18,267 nt of DNA from a bacterium (GCA_004559845.1 SFWW01000018.1:1-18267), one strand, 5' to 3'. Numbered from the stretch's first letter, positions 7,754 to 15,697 are shown. Translations and numbers: made by a program. Notes: a model not told the origin generated them from the sequence alone.

Positions 7754-8515
7754 ATGACGGAAACGGATTTTATCGTGAGCGAAAATGTGAGCATCTCACC
7801 GCTCTACGGTTTGCTCAAGCTCAGCCCGGCATCGGGCGAAATGCCTGTATGCAGACCCGGACAGTTTGTTCAAGTGGAAGTTCCCAACTCCAAAACCACC
7901 TTCCTGCGCCGCCCTATCTCTATTTGCTATGTGGATGAAGCACAACGCCGCCTTTGGTTGCTCATACGCAAAGCCGGCGAAGGCACTTCGGCATTGCTAA
8001 AAACCCCGGCAGGCAGCGTGCTCAACCTCGTTTTGCCGCTCGGCAATGGATTTTCCACCGATTTTGAAGGCGATGCATTGCTCATTGGCGGAGGAGTGGG
8101 CGTGGCGCCACTTCTTCAATTAGGAAAAACCTTGCACCAAAAAGGGAAAATAGTGAGATTTTTGCTCGGTGCACGCACGGCTTCCGACCTTTTGCTCCCG
8201 GATGAATTCCGGCGCTGGGGCGAAGTGTATGTCACCACCGAAGATGGCTCTGCAGGCGAAAAGGGATTCGTTACGCAGCATCCCATCTTGCAAAGCCCCG
8301 TCAGCCACCTTGCTTGCTGTGGACCCTTGCCCATGATGAAAGCCGTGGCAGCCATAGCCCGAAGCAAAGAATTGAACTGCGAGGTGTCGCTCGAAAATAT
8401 GATGGCATGCGGATTGGGCGCCTGCCTCTGCTGTGTGGAAGACACTGCCGATAGCGGCCATGTGTGCGTATGTAAAGAAGGACCCGTATTTAATATTCAT
8501 CGATTGAAATGGTAG
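7754..8515 (+). CDS. pyrK: dihydroorotate dehydrogenase electron transfer subunit PyrK
   Basis: A 253-residue flavoprotein of the ferredoxin-reductase type. LRRPISI (51-57) is the FAD-binding RPxS motif, GGGVGVAPLL (112-121) the nucleotide-binding glycine loop, and Cys189/Gly190 lie in the usual CGP segment. The C-terminal [2Fe-2S] ligands are Cys219, Cys224, Cys227 and Cys240 in CGLGACLCC and CVCKEGPVF; extra cysteines (226, 238) are present nearby. PyrK passes electrons from the dihydroorotate-oxidising PyrD subunit to NAD+ in class 1B dihydroorotate dehydrogenase (de novo UMP synthesis, cytoplasm). Its stop overlaps the pyrD start by 7 bases, which indicates coupled translation. ATG 7754 is chosen because it lies just after the promoter and gives the normal length. 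Confidence 0.95.
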   Translation: MTETDFIVSENVSISPLYGLLKLSPASGEMPVCRPGQFVQVEVPNSKTTFLRRPISICYVDEAQRRLWLLIRKAGEGTSALLKTPAGSVLNLVLPLGNGFSTDFEGDALLIGGGVGVAPLLQLGKTLHQKGKIVRFLLGARTASDLLLPDEFRRWGEVYVTTEDGSAGEKGFVTQHPILQSPVSHLACCGPLPMMKAVAAIARSKELNCEVSLENMMACGLGACLCCVEDTADSGHVCVCKEGPVFNIHRLKW

Positions 8516-9420
8516 ATTTAAGCATTGAAATAGGAAAACTGAAGTTGAAAAACCCGGTTCTCACTGCATCGGGAACTTTCGGATATGGCGAAGAATTCGC
8601 CGATTTTATCGATTTAAATCGCCTTGGCGGCATCGTGGTGAAAGGCACCACGCTCCACCGGCGCGAAGGTAACCCCTACCCGCGAATGGCGGAAACCCCC
8701 TCCGGAATGCTCAATGCAGTGGGGTTGCAAAACAAGGGTGTGGACCATTTCATCGAAGAAATTTACCCTCGCATCAGCCATTTAGACACCAACATCATCG
8801 TGAATGTGAGCGGCTCGAGCATCGACGACTATGTGGCAGTGTGCGAAAAATTGAATCCCCTCGATAAGGTGGCTGCCGTGGAAATCAATATCTCGTGCCC
8901 GAATGTGAAGCAAGGCGGTATGGGATTTGGCACCACTTGCAGCGGAGCGGAAAGCGTGACGCGTGCCGTACGCAAAGCCTACGATGGCACCATGATTGTG
9001 AAACTCACCCCCAATGTGACCGACATCACCGAAATAGCACGGGCTGCAGAAGCCGCCGGAGCCGACGCCCTTTCGCTCACCAACACATTCCTGGGCATGG
9101 CTATCGATGTTGAAAAACGCCGCCCCATGCTCTCTACCATCACCGGAGGGCTATCCGGACCCTGCATACGCCCCATTGCCGTGAGAATGGTGTGGCAAGT
9201 GGCTCAGGCGGTGAAGGTGCCTGTGGTGGGGCTCGGAGGCATTATGAACGGACGCGACGCCATTGAATTCCTCCTCGCCGGCGCCAGTGCCGTGCAAATC
9301 GGCACCGCCAACTTTGTTGACCCACAAGTCACCATCAAAACCATCGACTTTATCGAAGATTATCTAAAAAGGCACCATTTCTCGGCTGTGAGCCAACTTA
9401 TCGGCGCAATGGAGGTGTAA
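8509..9420 (+). CDS. pyrD: dihydroorotate dehydrogenase, class 1B catalytic subunit PyrD
   Basis: A 303-residue FMN-binding TIM barrel. It oxidises dihydroorotate to orotate, the fourth step of de novo pyrimidine synthesis. The active-site base is Cys130 in NISCPNVKQGG (127-137), and a cysteine here rather than serine marks class 1. The substrate and FMN motifs VLTASGTFGYG (17-27), NAVGLQNKG (69-77) and VVGLGGI (about 239-245) are present. Length and the overlapping pyrK partner identify class 1B, the NAD+-dependent heterotetramer. No membrane-binding extension of class 2 enzymes is present. It ends 80 bases before the inverted repeat at 9501-9542. Confidence 0.96.
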   Translation: MVDLSIEIGKLKLKNPVLTASGTFGYGEEFADFIDLNRLGGIVVKGTTLHRREGNPYPRMAETPSGMLNAVGLQNKGVDHFIEEIYPRISHLDTNIIVNVSGSSIDDYVAVCEKLNPLDKVAAVEINISCPNVKQGGMGFGTTCSGAESVTRAVRKAYDGTMIVKLTPNVTDITEIARAAEAAGADALSLTNTFLGMAIDVEKRRPMLSTITGGLSGPCIRPIAVRMVWQVAQAVKVPVVGLGGIMNGRDAIEFLLAGASAVQIGTANFVDPQVTIKTIDFIEDYLKRHHFSAVSQLIGAMEV

Positions 9421-9500
9421 GCCGTTTACGCCACCTGAAAGCGCTGAACGCGCCGAAAAACGGCAAAATCAAGCATCTTTGCCCCATATCAAACATAACG

Positions 9501-9542
9501 AATTCGCCCCTGCCATTTTTATAATGATGACAGGGGCGAATT
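9501..9542. terminator. bidirectional terminator between pyrD and the XRE regulator gene
   Basis: AATTCGCCCCTG (9501-9512) and CAGGGGCGAATT (9531-9542) form a perfect 12-pair inverted repeat with an 18-base loop, between two convergent genes. The outer A-T pairs give a short T-rich tail in either direction, weaker than a classic T-tract. The rest of 9421-9633 holds only a small GCCG/CGGC hairpin near 9453-9465. Confidence 0.6.
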
Positions 9543-9633
9543 ATTTGTTCGTTATTTGCTTCATAAACGGAAGAGCCGCCGGGCTTGGCAAAACAATGTT
9601 ACGCTAATGGATATAGAACAGCGAACAGGGGCA

Positions 9634-10176
9634 TTAGCGGCGACTACGCGGCACAAATTCTTCAAAACTATTGTCGGTGTAAAACACCATAATCGACGAC
9701 ACGCGCTTGCCACCTTCGCCTGCGCCATGGCTATTAGGAGAAGAAGTGGGCGATTTATGCGTCATATCTTGGATTACAGCAGAAAGTGCCGCCACCGGAC
9801 CGGAGTCGGGAGCCGGAGAAGCATAGTCATCGTCATCGCCAAAGAAAATAGAGGGGGTACCCGACGGACGAGATTCCGCAGCGGAATCCGACTTGGAGGA
9901 AAATTCTGAATTCTCAGCGGGTTGAGCCGCAGCTGGAGAAGATAAGGATTTCGCATTTGGAACAATCATCTCACCATCACCAAACATGAGCCACATGATA
10001 TTTAATGTGGGATATGCCGAATGAATTTTTGAAATTAATTCATCGCTCACTTTTTTATTGCGCCCTTTTAGCAATTGCGATAGGGTGGGACGGGGAATAT
10101 CGCAAGTGTCGGCAAATGAGGAATTGGTGATTCCATTGTGATGAAGAAAAAATTTTAAACGCGAAACGAGGTCCAT
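9634..10176 (-). CDS. XRE-type helix-turn-helix transcriptional regulator
   Basis: A 180-residue protein. The N-terminal 70 residues form a Cro/C1-type helix-turn-helix (SFADTCDIPRPTLSQLLKGR, 20-39) followed by WLMFGDGEM (62-70), a common ending of this domain in Bacteroidetes. Residues 75-157 are low in complexity (Ser, Ala, Pro, Gly, Asp), probably a disordered linker. The end, VSSIMVFYTDNSFEEFVP (159-176), resembles the short C-terminal motif of Bacteroidetes XRE proteins, perhaps for oligomerisation (inference). Ligand and regulon are unknown. Its own promoter contains two palindromes, which suggests autoregulation. It is convergent with pyrD and stands alone. Confidence 0.85.
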   Translation of the reverse strand: MDLVSRLKFFLHHNGITNSSFADTCDIPRPTLSQLLKGRNKKVSDELISKIHSAYPTLNIMWLMFGDGEMIVPNAKSLSSPAAAQPAENSEFSSKSDSAAESRPSGTPSIFFGDDDDYASPAPDSGPVAALSAVIQDMTHKSPTSSPNSHGAGEGGKRVSSIMVFYTDNSFEEFVPRSRR

Positions 10177-10215
10177 ATTCTAAAAGTGTAAAAAAATTGC
10201 AGAAAATTCAGTTTG

Positions 10216-10247
10216 CAAATGTATAAACAATTGTTTGTAATTACAAA
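10216..10247 (-). promoter_or_regulatory. promoter of the XRE regulator with embedded palindromic operator
   Basis: On the minus strand TTTG (10247-10244), 20 bases, TACATTTG (10223-10216); the leader to ATG 10176 is about 33 bases. Two overlapping perfect palindromes fill the spacer and the -33 element: AAACAATTGTTT (10225-10236) and TTTGTAATTACAAA (10234-10247). A dimeric regulator bound there would block RNA polymerase, and the adjacent XRE protein is the obvious candidate (inference). Confidence 0.65.
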
Positions 10248-10278
10248 TTTATTAACGTAAATTTTTATTTTAATTTTG
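10248..10278 (+). promoter_or_regulatory. possible divergent promoter beside the XRE operator
   Basis: TTTA (10248-10251), 19 bases, TAATTTTG (10271-10278), a perfect -7 element. It starts right next to the palindromes and points into the gene-poor region, so any transcript would be non-coding or a very short peptide RNA. Confidence 0.35.
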
Positions 10279-11067
10279 CAAACACCCCGTGTCGATATTC
10301 AAACAGCGGGAAAGGCAGATTTGCTAATAAAAACACCCTGTTTTCAAACGCAAAATCCTCGAAGTAGAGTATAAATAAAGTATTAATTTAGATTATTAGG
10401 CATATTACATTCGTTTTCAGTTGTTTACAATGCTAAACTACAATAAATTTGCGAAACTTTACCCAATTTCTTATATTATCACTTTAACATTTTATGGCTA
10501 ACACCCATGTTTTTGTGCTAATTACATTGTTTGTTAATGTCAGTTAACGGCTCAAAATGTGCATTTGCACACCGTTTGACGCCGGAATTCAAGAAACCAT
10601 TCTCTTATGGTGAAAAGTGTAAACCGAGGAACAAACGAAAACATCGGGTTTAATTCCGTAAAATGGAGTGTGCATTTACGAATTTATCGCATAAATTCAG
10701 TATTTGAAATTTTAAATTTTGCCGGGTAATTTTACCATTTTGTGCGATTGTTTCGCTCAACTCGATTTCTTCGAAAAATTTTTCGTCGAACCGAAATGTG
10801 GTTCACAAAATTAAATTCTGAGCCACTCTCAGGCGGTTGGCAGCCCCCTGCATTACGGGCGAAATTCACTGATATTCAATAAATTTACGGTGGATAATGA
10901 TGGAAAAATCCCGGTACTGGATAAAGGATGCAGAAAAATCAAAAAGCGGGGCAAATAGCTGCGGAATGACCGCAAAAATCCGCCTAATATGCCAGGAAAG
11001 GGGTTTCAGTGTGGATAGAAACGCCCCAAAAAGGGAGAATTTGCAATTATCTGCTCAAAAAATCGGG
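10279..11067. other. long gene-poor AT-rich region with several inverted repeats
   Basis: No credible protein gene lies here. The frame opening at 10897 runs antisense into uvrA and looks spurious. Visible structure: a second plus-strand promoter-like pair, TTG (10421-10423) and TAAATTTG (10444-10451), followed by a 17-codon frame at 10494; inverted repeats TGTGCA-TT-TGCACA (10558-10571), GAATTTAT-CGC-ATAAATTC (10680-10698), GGTAATTTTACC near 10725 and CGAAAAATTTTTCG (10772-10785); and a GC-richer hairpin CAGGcGG/CCcCCTG near 10830-10850. A non-coding RNA or a multi-site regulatory region is possible; no known RNA family was recognised. Confidence 0.4.
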
Positions 11068-13905
11068 TTATTTTTCAGAAAGCTCCTTTTTGAGGAATCG
11101 TCCGGTGATAGAATTTTTTTGGTTTGCCACCTGTTCGGGAGTGCCAAAAGCCACGATATTTCCGCCATTTCTCCCCCCTTCCGGACCAAGGTCAATGATA
11201 TAATCGGCGCACTTTATCACATCCATATTGTGATCGGTGGTGATTACGGTATTTCCTTTTTGGACCAATTTTTCAAGCACCGAAAGTAGTATCTTAATAT
11301 CTTCGAAATGGAGTCCGGTGGTGGGCTCATCGAGCAAGTAAAGCGTTTTACCGGTATCGCGTTTTGCAAGTTCGGCAGCGAGTTTCACACGCTGACATTC
11401 ACCTCCGGAGAGCGTGCTCGAAGGCTGACCGAGTTTGATGTATCCCAACCCCACTTCTTGCAGCACTTTTATCTTGTTGAGAATCGCAGGAATGGCATCA
11501 AAAAATTCCACGGCTTGATTTATCGTCATGTCGAGGACATCAGCAATGGATTTTCCTTTGAATTTCACCTCCAAAGTCTCTCTGTTATAGCGTTTTCCGC
11601 CACATGCTTCGCATGGCACGAGCACATCGGGCAAAAAATTCATTTCCACACTTTTGTATCCATTTCCGCTACACACCTCGCATCTGCCCCCTTTGGCATT
11701 GAAAGAAAAGCGCCCCGGCTTGTAGCCTCTGATTTTGGATTCAGGCAGATTCACGAAGAGATTTCTGATATCGGTAAACACGCCGGTGTAGGTGGCAGGA
11801 TTGGAGCGAGGTGTGCGTCCCAAAGGCGATTGGTCCACGGTCACCACCTTATCAATGTGTTCCAAGCCCTCCACCTCGCCATACGGAAGCGGCTCCGTGA
11901 GCGAGCGATAAAGGCGTCGGCTAATGATAGGCTGAAGGGTGGCATTCACCAGCGACGATTTGCCGCTTCCCGACACCCCGGTCACACAAATGAAAGTGCC
12001 CAAGGGAAAATCCACATCCACATTCTTCAGGTTGTGCCCCTTGCAGCCGCGCAGGCGAATGAAATGGCCGTTTCCCTCGCGGCGATGCTCCGGGATGGGA
12101 ATACGCTTCACACCGCTCAAATAATCGGCTGTGAGCGTGTGTTGGGCAAGCATTTGATGGGGAGTGCCGGCAAACACCACATAGCCTCCCCTGCGGCCTG
12201 CTTTGGGGCCTATATCCACAATGTAGTCGGCATTGAGCATCATATCTTTGTCGTGCTCCACCACGATTACGGTGTTGCCCTCATCGCGAAGTTTTTTCAG
12301 CGAATCGATGAGGCGATGGCTATCGCGCTGGTGCAAACCGATGCTAGGTTCATCAAGAATGTAGAGTACATTCACCAATTGCGACCCGATTTGGGTGGCC
12401 AAACGAATGCGCTGGCTCTCTCCTCCCGAGAGCGATGCCGAAGCGCGATTGAGCGACACATAATCCAGTCCCACATCGAGCATAAAATCAAGGCGTCCGA
12501 GTATTTCTTTCACGATTTCATCGGCGATTTTCCACTTTTTTGGCTCCATGTGGTGGTGCAAATCGGCAAGCCAATCGCGCAATTCGCTGATGTCCATACT
12601 TGCCAATTGCGCAATGTTTTTGCCATTCACGAAAAAGTGGCGCGCTTCCTTATTGAGGCGAGCACCGCCGCACTCCGGGCATACGCACCGCGAGAAAAAC
12701 TGCCCAGCCCATTTTTGCGCCTTTGAGCCCGATTCTTCGTCTTGCTGAAGTTCGATATACTTCACCAACCCATCGAAGGTGAGGAAATAATTGTTGGTGC
12801 TCAGCGTTTCGTTTTTGATGTTGAGTTTTTCGTCGGTGCCATTCAAAATATCGTAGAGCGCTTCTTCGGGCAATTCAGCCAAGGGAGTGGTTAAATCGCA
12901 GCCATATTTTTCGCAAATGGCAGCAATTTGCCAAAACACCAGCGAATTTTTATATTTTCCCAAAGGTAGCACTCCCCCATCTTTAATCGACAGCGACATA
13001 TCGGGCATAATTTTTTCTCTATCAATGAGATTAACATAGCCCAGCCCCTTGCATTTGGGGCAAGCGCCTTGCGGCGAATTAAACGAAAAATTATGCGGTG
13101 CCGGGTCGAGATACGACAGTCCCGTGTCGGGGTCCATCAGCGCTTTGCTATAGTAGGAAATGGCATTGGTATCCACGTCGAGAATCAGCAATTGGTCTTT
13201 GCCCTGGCGGAATGCCAATTCCACGGTGTCTTTGAGGCGTTTTTCGTCTTTGCTCGAAACCTTTAGCCTATCCACCACCAATTCCACAGTGTGGTTTTTG
13301 TAGCGGTCGAGTTTCATGCCAAAGGTGATTTCCTTCAGTTCGCCATCCACCCTCACATGCAGATAGCCCTTCTTGCGGTATTGCTCAAAGAGGTCTTTAT
13401 AGTGACCCTTGCGGTTTTTTACAATGGGCGCCAATATGTAGATTTTCTTTCCTTCATACTTTTCGAGGATGAGCGAAAGGATTTTTTCAACGGAATATTT
13501 CACCATCGGTTTGCCTGAAATGTGGCTCACGGCATCGGAAGCGCGAGCAAAAAGCAAGCGCAGATAGTCGTAGACCTCGGTGGAGGTACCCACCGTGGAC
13601 CGCGGATTTTTGTTGGTGGTTTTCTGCCCTATCGAAATCACCGGGCTCAAACCGGTGATTTTGTCCACATCGGGGCGTTCGAGCACGCCGAGCATATTGC
13701 GCGCGTACGCAGAAAAAGTTTCCAAATATCGACGTTGACCTTCGGCAAAAATGGTGTCGAACGCCAACGACGATTTTCCGCTACCACTCAGCCCCGTGAT
13801 TACGGTGAGCTTGTAGTGCGGAATATCCACGTCAATGTTTTTCAAATTGTGAACGCGCGCTCCAAGCACACTTACACATTCAGTTTCTTTCCCGTTGAAA
13901 ATCAT
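11068..13905 (-). CDS. uvrA: excinuclease ABC subunit UvrA
   Basis: A 945-residue protein from ATG 13905; a TTG three codons upstream (13914) could extend it but lies inside a -7-like element. It has two ABC ATPase halves: Walker A GLSGSGKS (38-45) and GVSGSGKS (643-650), signatures LSGGES (492-497) and LSGGEC (832-837), and Walker B LYILDEP (514-520) and LYLLDEP (855-861). The C-terminal zinc finger is complete (Cys742, 745, 765, 768). The first zinc module keeps CPKC (282-285), but the matching upstream CxxC is replaced by Asp258-Pro-Asp-Thr261. The UvrB-binding insert (about 130-245) is present, so this is UvrA1-like rather than the shortened UvrA2 class. UvrA finds bulky DNA damage and loads UvrB in nucleotide excision repair. 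No clear terminator follows. Confidence 0.96.
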   Translation of the reverse strand: MIFNGKETECVSVLGARVHNLKNIDVDIPHYKLTVITGLSGSGKSSLAFDTIFAEGQRRYLETFSAYARNMLGVLERPDVDKITGLSPVISIGQKTTNKNPRSTVGTSTEVYDYLRLLFARASDAVSHISGKPMVKYSVEKILSLILEKYEGKKIYILAPIVKNRKGHYKDLFEQYRKKGYLHVRVDGELKEITFGMKLDRYKNHTVELVVDRLKVSSKDEKRLKDTVELAFRQGKDQLLILDVDTNAISYYSKALMDPDTGLSYLDPAPHNFSFNSPQGACPKCKGLGYVNLIDREKIMPDMSLSIKDGGVLPLGKYKNSLVFWQIAAICEKYGCDLTTPLAELPEEALYDILNGTDEKLNIKNETLSTNNYFLTFDGLVKYIELQQDEESGSKAQKWAGQFFSRCVCPECGGARLNKEARHFFVNGKNIAQLASMDISELRDWLADLHHHMEPKKWKIADEIVKEILGRLDFMLDVGLDYVSLNRASASLSGGESQRIRLATQIGSQLVNVLYILDEPSIGLHQRDSHRLIDSLKKLRDEGNTVIVVEHDKDMMLNADYIVDIGPKAGRRGGYVVFAGTPHQMLAQHTLTADYLSGVKRIPIPEHRREGNGHFIRLRGCKGHNLKNVDVDFPLGTFICVTGVSGSGKSSLVNATLQPIISRRLYRSLTEPLPYGEVEGLEHIDKVVTVDQSPLGRTPRSNPATYTGVFTDIRNLFVNLPESKIRGYKPGRFSFNAKGGRCEVCSGNGYKSVEMNFLPDVLVPCEACGGKRYNRETLEVKFKGKSIADVLDMTINQAVEFFDAIPAILNKIKVLQEVGLGYIKLGQPSSTLSGGECQRVKLAAELAKRDTGKTLYLLDEPTTGLHFEDIKILLSVLEKLVQKGNTVITTDHNMDVIKCADYIIDLGPEGGRNGGNIVAFGTPEQVANQKNSITGRFLKKELSEK

Positions 13906-13911
13906 AATTTG

Positions 13912-13919
13912 CAAATTTA
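13912..13919 (-). promoter_or_regulatory. -7-like element directly upstream of uvrA
   Basis: TAAATTTG (13919-13912) is a perfect TAnnTTTG match followed after 6 bases by ATG 13905, so a transcript from it would have almost no leader. No -33 element is seen at 18-20 bases. The gene at 14070-15440 has the same arrangement. Confidence 0.35.
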
Positions 13920-13971
13920 CAAAATTTATTTGGAAAATGGAGAATGGAGATTAGATTCAAAGTTAGAAGTA

Positions 13972-14045
13972 GGTGCTATAGTGGCTATAGTGGCTATAGT
14001 GGCTATAGTGGCTATAGAGGCTATAGAGGCTATAGAGGTGCTATA
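13972..14045. repeat. 9-base tandem repeat array between uvrA and the CHU_C-protein gene
   Basis: Four exact copies of GTGGCTATA (13981-14016) are followed by two of GAGGCTATA (14017-14034). The array is bordered on both sides by AGGTGCTATA (13971-13980 and 14036-14045). Each junction creates the palindrome CTATAG. The array lies upstream of uvrA and just beyond the stop of the neighbouring gene. Such short arrays usually vary in copy number by slippage (family knowledge). Confidence 0.95.
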
Positions 14046-14069
14046 GAGGAGTGTATGGGTGGGCTTTAT

Positions 14070-15440
14070 TTATTCCGGGGTGGCGGTAGATTCGATGGCT
14101 CTTTTGCTGTAGCGGAGGATGTTGATGTCGCCGCTGAGTTTGTACACTTTGTCGTCGGCGCCGCGGGCTTGAATCACGTAGTAGTATACGCCGGTGGGCA
14201 CGAGTTTACCTCTATATTTTCCGTCCCAGCCGTCATCGGGATTGGAAAATTCGCACACTTTTTTGCCCCAGGTGTTGAAAATCACGCAGTGAAATTCCAC
14301 AAGCGATTTGTATTTCACCTTCCACACGTCGCCCACTCCCTCGGTGGACCCTGGCGAGAACACATTGGCACATTGCAATTCGCTTTCGCCGATGTTTACC
14401 GTAAACGTGGGTCCATAGGCTTCGCAGCCACCTTGCAGGTTGGTGCCCACAAATCGCCAATACGAGGTGCCTGTGGTGGTGAAGGTTTGTTCCACTTCAT
14501 CGTCGTTGAAGCGTGCTTCTATATTTTGGAAATCGGGGTCGAGTGCTTTTTGCCACTCTTTGTGATCCACGGCATCGGTGCAATAGGCTTTAAAGGTGAT
14601 GGTGGCAGGAGCCGAGCCGCCCAGTTGGTCGCTTTCATCGTTCGAATCATCGTCGACTTCATCATCATCGGAATTGCCGGAATCGTCGATGGAATCGCCG
14701 TTTTTTTGCTCCACGGCAGTGGCGCGCACATCCACAGCGGTGGTGGTGTAGGACACCGATTCCATCTCCACTTCTTCGTTCCAAAATTGGAGAAAACGGT
14801 CGCCGGCGAGATGAAACGAGGTGTTACACAGCGGGGCTTGCACCACAATTTGGGGTTTGATGGAAGAAAGAAGCTGCATGGTGTCCACTTGTTGCCAGAG
14901 CAGATTTTCCTCATCCCATACGAGGGTGCGGTAGGTGAGGCGAATATCGCGGTTGAGCACCTTTCTCACGCCCGTGATGGTGAAATACGGTATTTCGTCG
15001 GCAGTGCCGTCGATGTTGAGGGTGGTGGTGCCGCAATCCTCGGGTGCGGCAGCAGCGATATTCACGAAGCGCAAGTAGTGGTCGGCATAGTTCACCACCC
15101 ACACATAGGTACGCTTGGTGCCTTCTTCAATGATATATCCCTGATTGGCTACCACTTGCGGCAGGGTGGTTTTGCTTCCCTGTGTGCGAATGTCGGTGAT
15201 TTCTTCGGCGTAGCCACCACCTTGGGAGGAATAGGCATACCACACCACGCGTTCGGCTGACGTGGCGGTATATTCCATCGACACGCCTTCCACGCCATAC
15301 AGCACATAGATGTGATTCAGTCCGGTGCTTTTTTCGGGCACAATGTCGCACACTTGGCGGCTATTGCCGGTAAAGGCGACTTGCGCCTGCGCTACCTGCG
15401 CAGCAAATAGCATCACAAAAAGGAATATATAATTTTTCAT
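14070..15440 (-). CDS. secreted protein with gliding-motility-type C-terminal (CHU_C) sorting domain
   Basis: A 456-residue protein from ATG 15440; an in-frame TTG at 15449 lies inside the -7 element and is less likely. A signal peptide (MKNYIFLFVMLF) is probably cut after AQA at residue 19. The middle (about 20-350) looks beta-rich, with Ig-like or PKD-like stretches, and holds a very acidic Asp/Ser run at 251-271. The C-terminus (about 355-443) is a CHU_C domain: ANVFSPGSTEGVGDVW, FNTWGKKV, DGWDGKYRGKLVPTGVYYY and GDINILR. This domain is the type B signal for export by the type IX secretion system (family knowledge), so the protein is probably surface-exposed or released. No secretion genes are in the window, and the ligand or role is unknown. 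It is followed by the tandem array and uvrA on the same strand. Confidence 0.88.
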   Translation of the reverse strand: MKNYIFLFVMLFAAQVAQAQVAFTGNSRQVCDIVPEKSTGLNHIYVLYGVEGVSMEYTATSAERVVWYAYSSQGGGYAEEITDIRTQGSKTTLPQVVANQGYIIEEGTKRTYVWVVNYADHYLRFVNIAAAAPEDCGTTTLNIDGTADEIPYFTITGVRKVLNRDIRLTYRTLVWDEENLLWQQVDTMQLLSSIKPQIVVQAPLCNTSFHLAGDRFLQFWNEEVEMESVSYTTTAVDVRATAVEQKNGDSIDDSGNSDDDEVDDDSNDESDQLGGSAPATITFKAYCTDAVDHKEWQKALDPDFQNIEARFNDDEVEQTFTTTGTSYWRFVGTNLQGGCEAYGPTFTVNIGESELQCANVFSPGSTEGVGDVWKVKYKSLVEFHCVIFNTWGKKVCEFSNPDDGWDGKYRGKLVPTGVYYYVIQARGADDKVYKLSGDINILRYSKRAIESTATPE

Positions 15441-15446
15441 TGCGTA

Positions 15447-15454
15447 CAAAGGTA
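15447..15454 (-). promoter_or_regulatory. -7 element directly upstream of the CHU_C-protein gene
   Basis: TACCTTTG (15454-15447) is a perfect TAnnTTTG match, with 6 bases between it and ATG 15440. The -33 position carries only a weak TGCG. A transcript would be leaderless or nearly so. Confidence 0.45.
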
Positions 15455-15650
15455 AATATTTCCTTTTATATAACGCACACCACGCCGGAAAATTGTGTGG
15501 GGTTCAGAGGCTCTTTCATTTACGGCTATTTTTGATAGCGGCTGCTTGATTAGGTGAGGCTTGGGTGGGATGGGGGTTGGTGGGATGTCTGGGTTTTGAT
15601 GGATGGAAGAGAATAAAAAGTCGGGTGGCGGCCGCCGCCCGAAGAAAAAG

Positions 15651-15689
15651 CCGCTTCGCGGAAAAAAAGTCGGCTTCGCCGAAAAAAAA
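15651..15689 (-). terminator. tandem double terminator of the kinase/FGE-fold operon
   Basis: On the minus strand CGGC-GAA-GCCG (15681-15671), AC and seven T are followed at once by CCGC-GAA-GCGG (15661-15651), C and five T. Both loops are GAA closed by C-G, the very stable GCGAAGC-type mini-hairpin. The stems are short (4 pairs), but the pairing with T-tracts is typical of intrinsic terminators. Confidence 0.6.
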
Positions 15690-15697
15690 CTGCGCCT
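15658..15697 (-). repeat. dispersed 40-base hairpin repeat, copy B
   Basis: Read on the minus strand it shares AGGCGCAGTTTT, then TTTCGG, then CCGACTTTTT with the plus strand of 4056-4095; 34 of 40 positions agree without gaps. The stem is CGGC/GCCG here and CGGT/ACCG there, so the closing pair changes while pairing is kept. In the frame read through copy A, a stop (TAG) comes immediately before this copy, so it is not part of a similar coding frame. Confidence 0.6.

Noticed and set aside
10880..11020. Possible replication origin: near DnaA boxes (TTATCCACC at about 10890, CTATCCACA at about 11012) beside AT-rich DNA
   Set aside because: Only two imperfect boxes, no cluster, and no dnaA, dnaN or gidA-type neighbour.
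10897..11289. 130-codon frame starting in the gene-poor region
   Set aside because: More than half is antisense to the uvrA 3' end; no domain and no promoter at proper distance.
11308..12726. Long plus-strand open frame (472 codons) opposite uvrA
   Set aside because: It is fully antisense to a uvrA frame with all motifs, and its translation is His-rich with no recognisable domain, as expected for a codon-usage shadow.
13944..15260. Plus-strand open frame (438 codons) that reads the tandem array as YSG/YRG repeats and continues opposite the CHU_C gene
   Set aside because: It is antisense to a gene with signal peptide and CHU_C domain; the repeat merely lacks stops in this frame.
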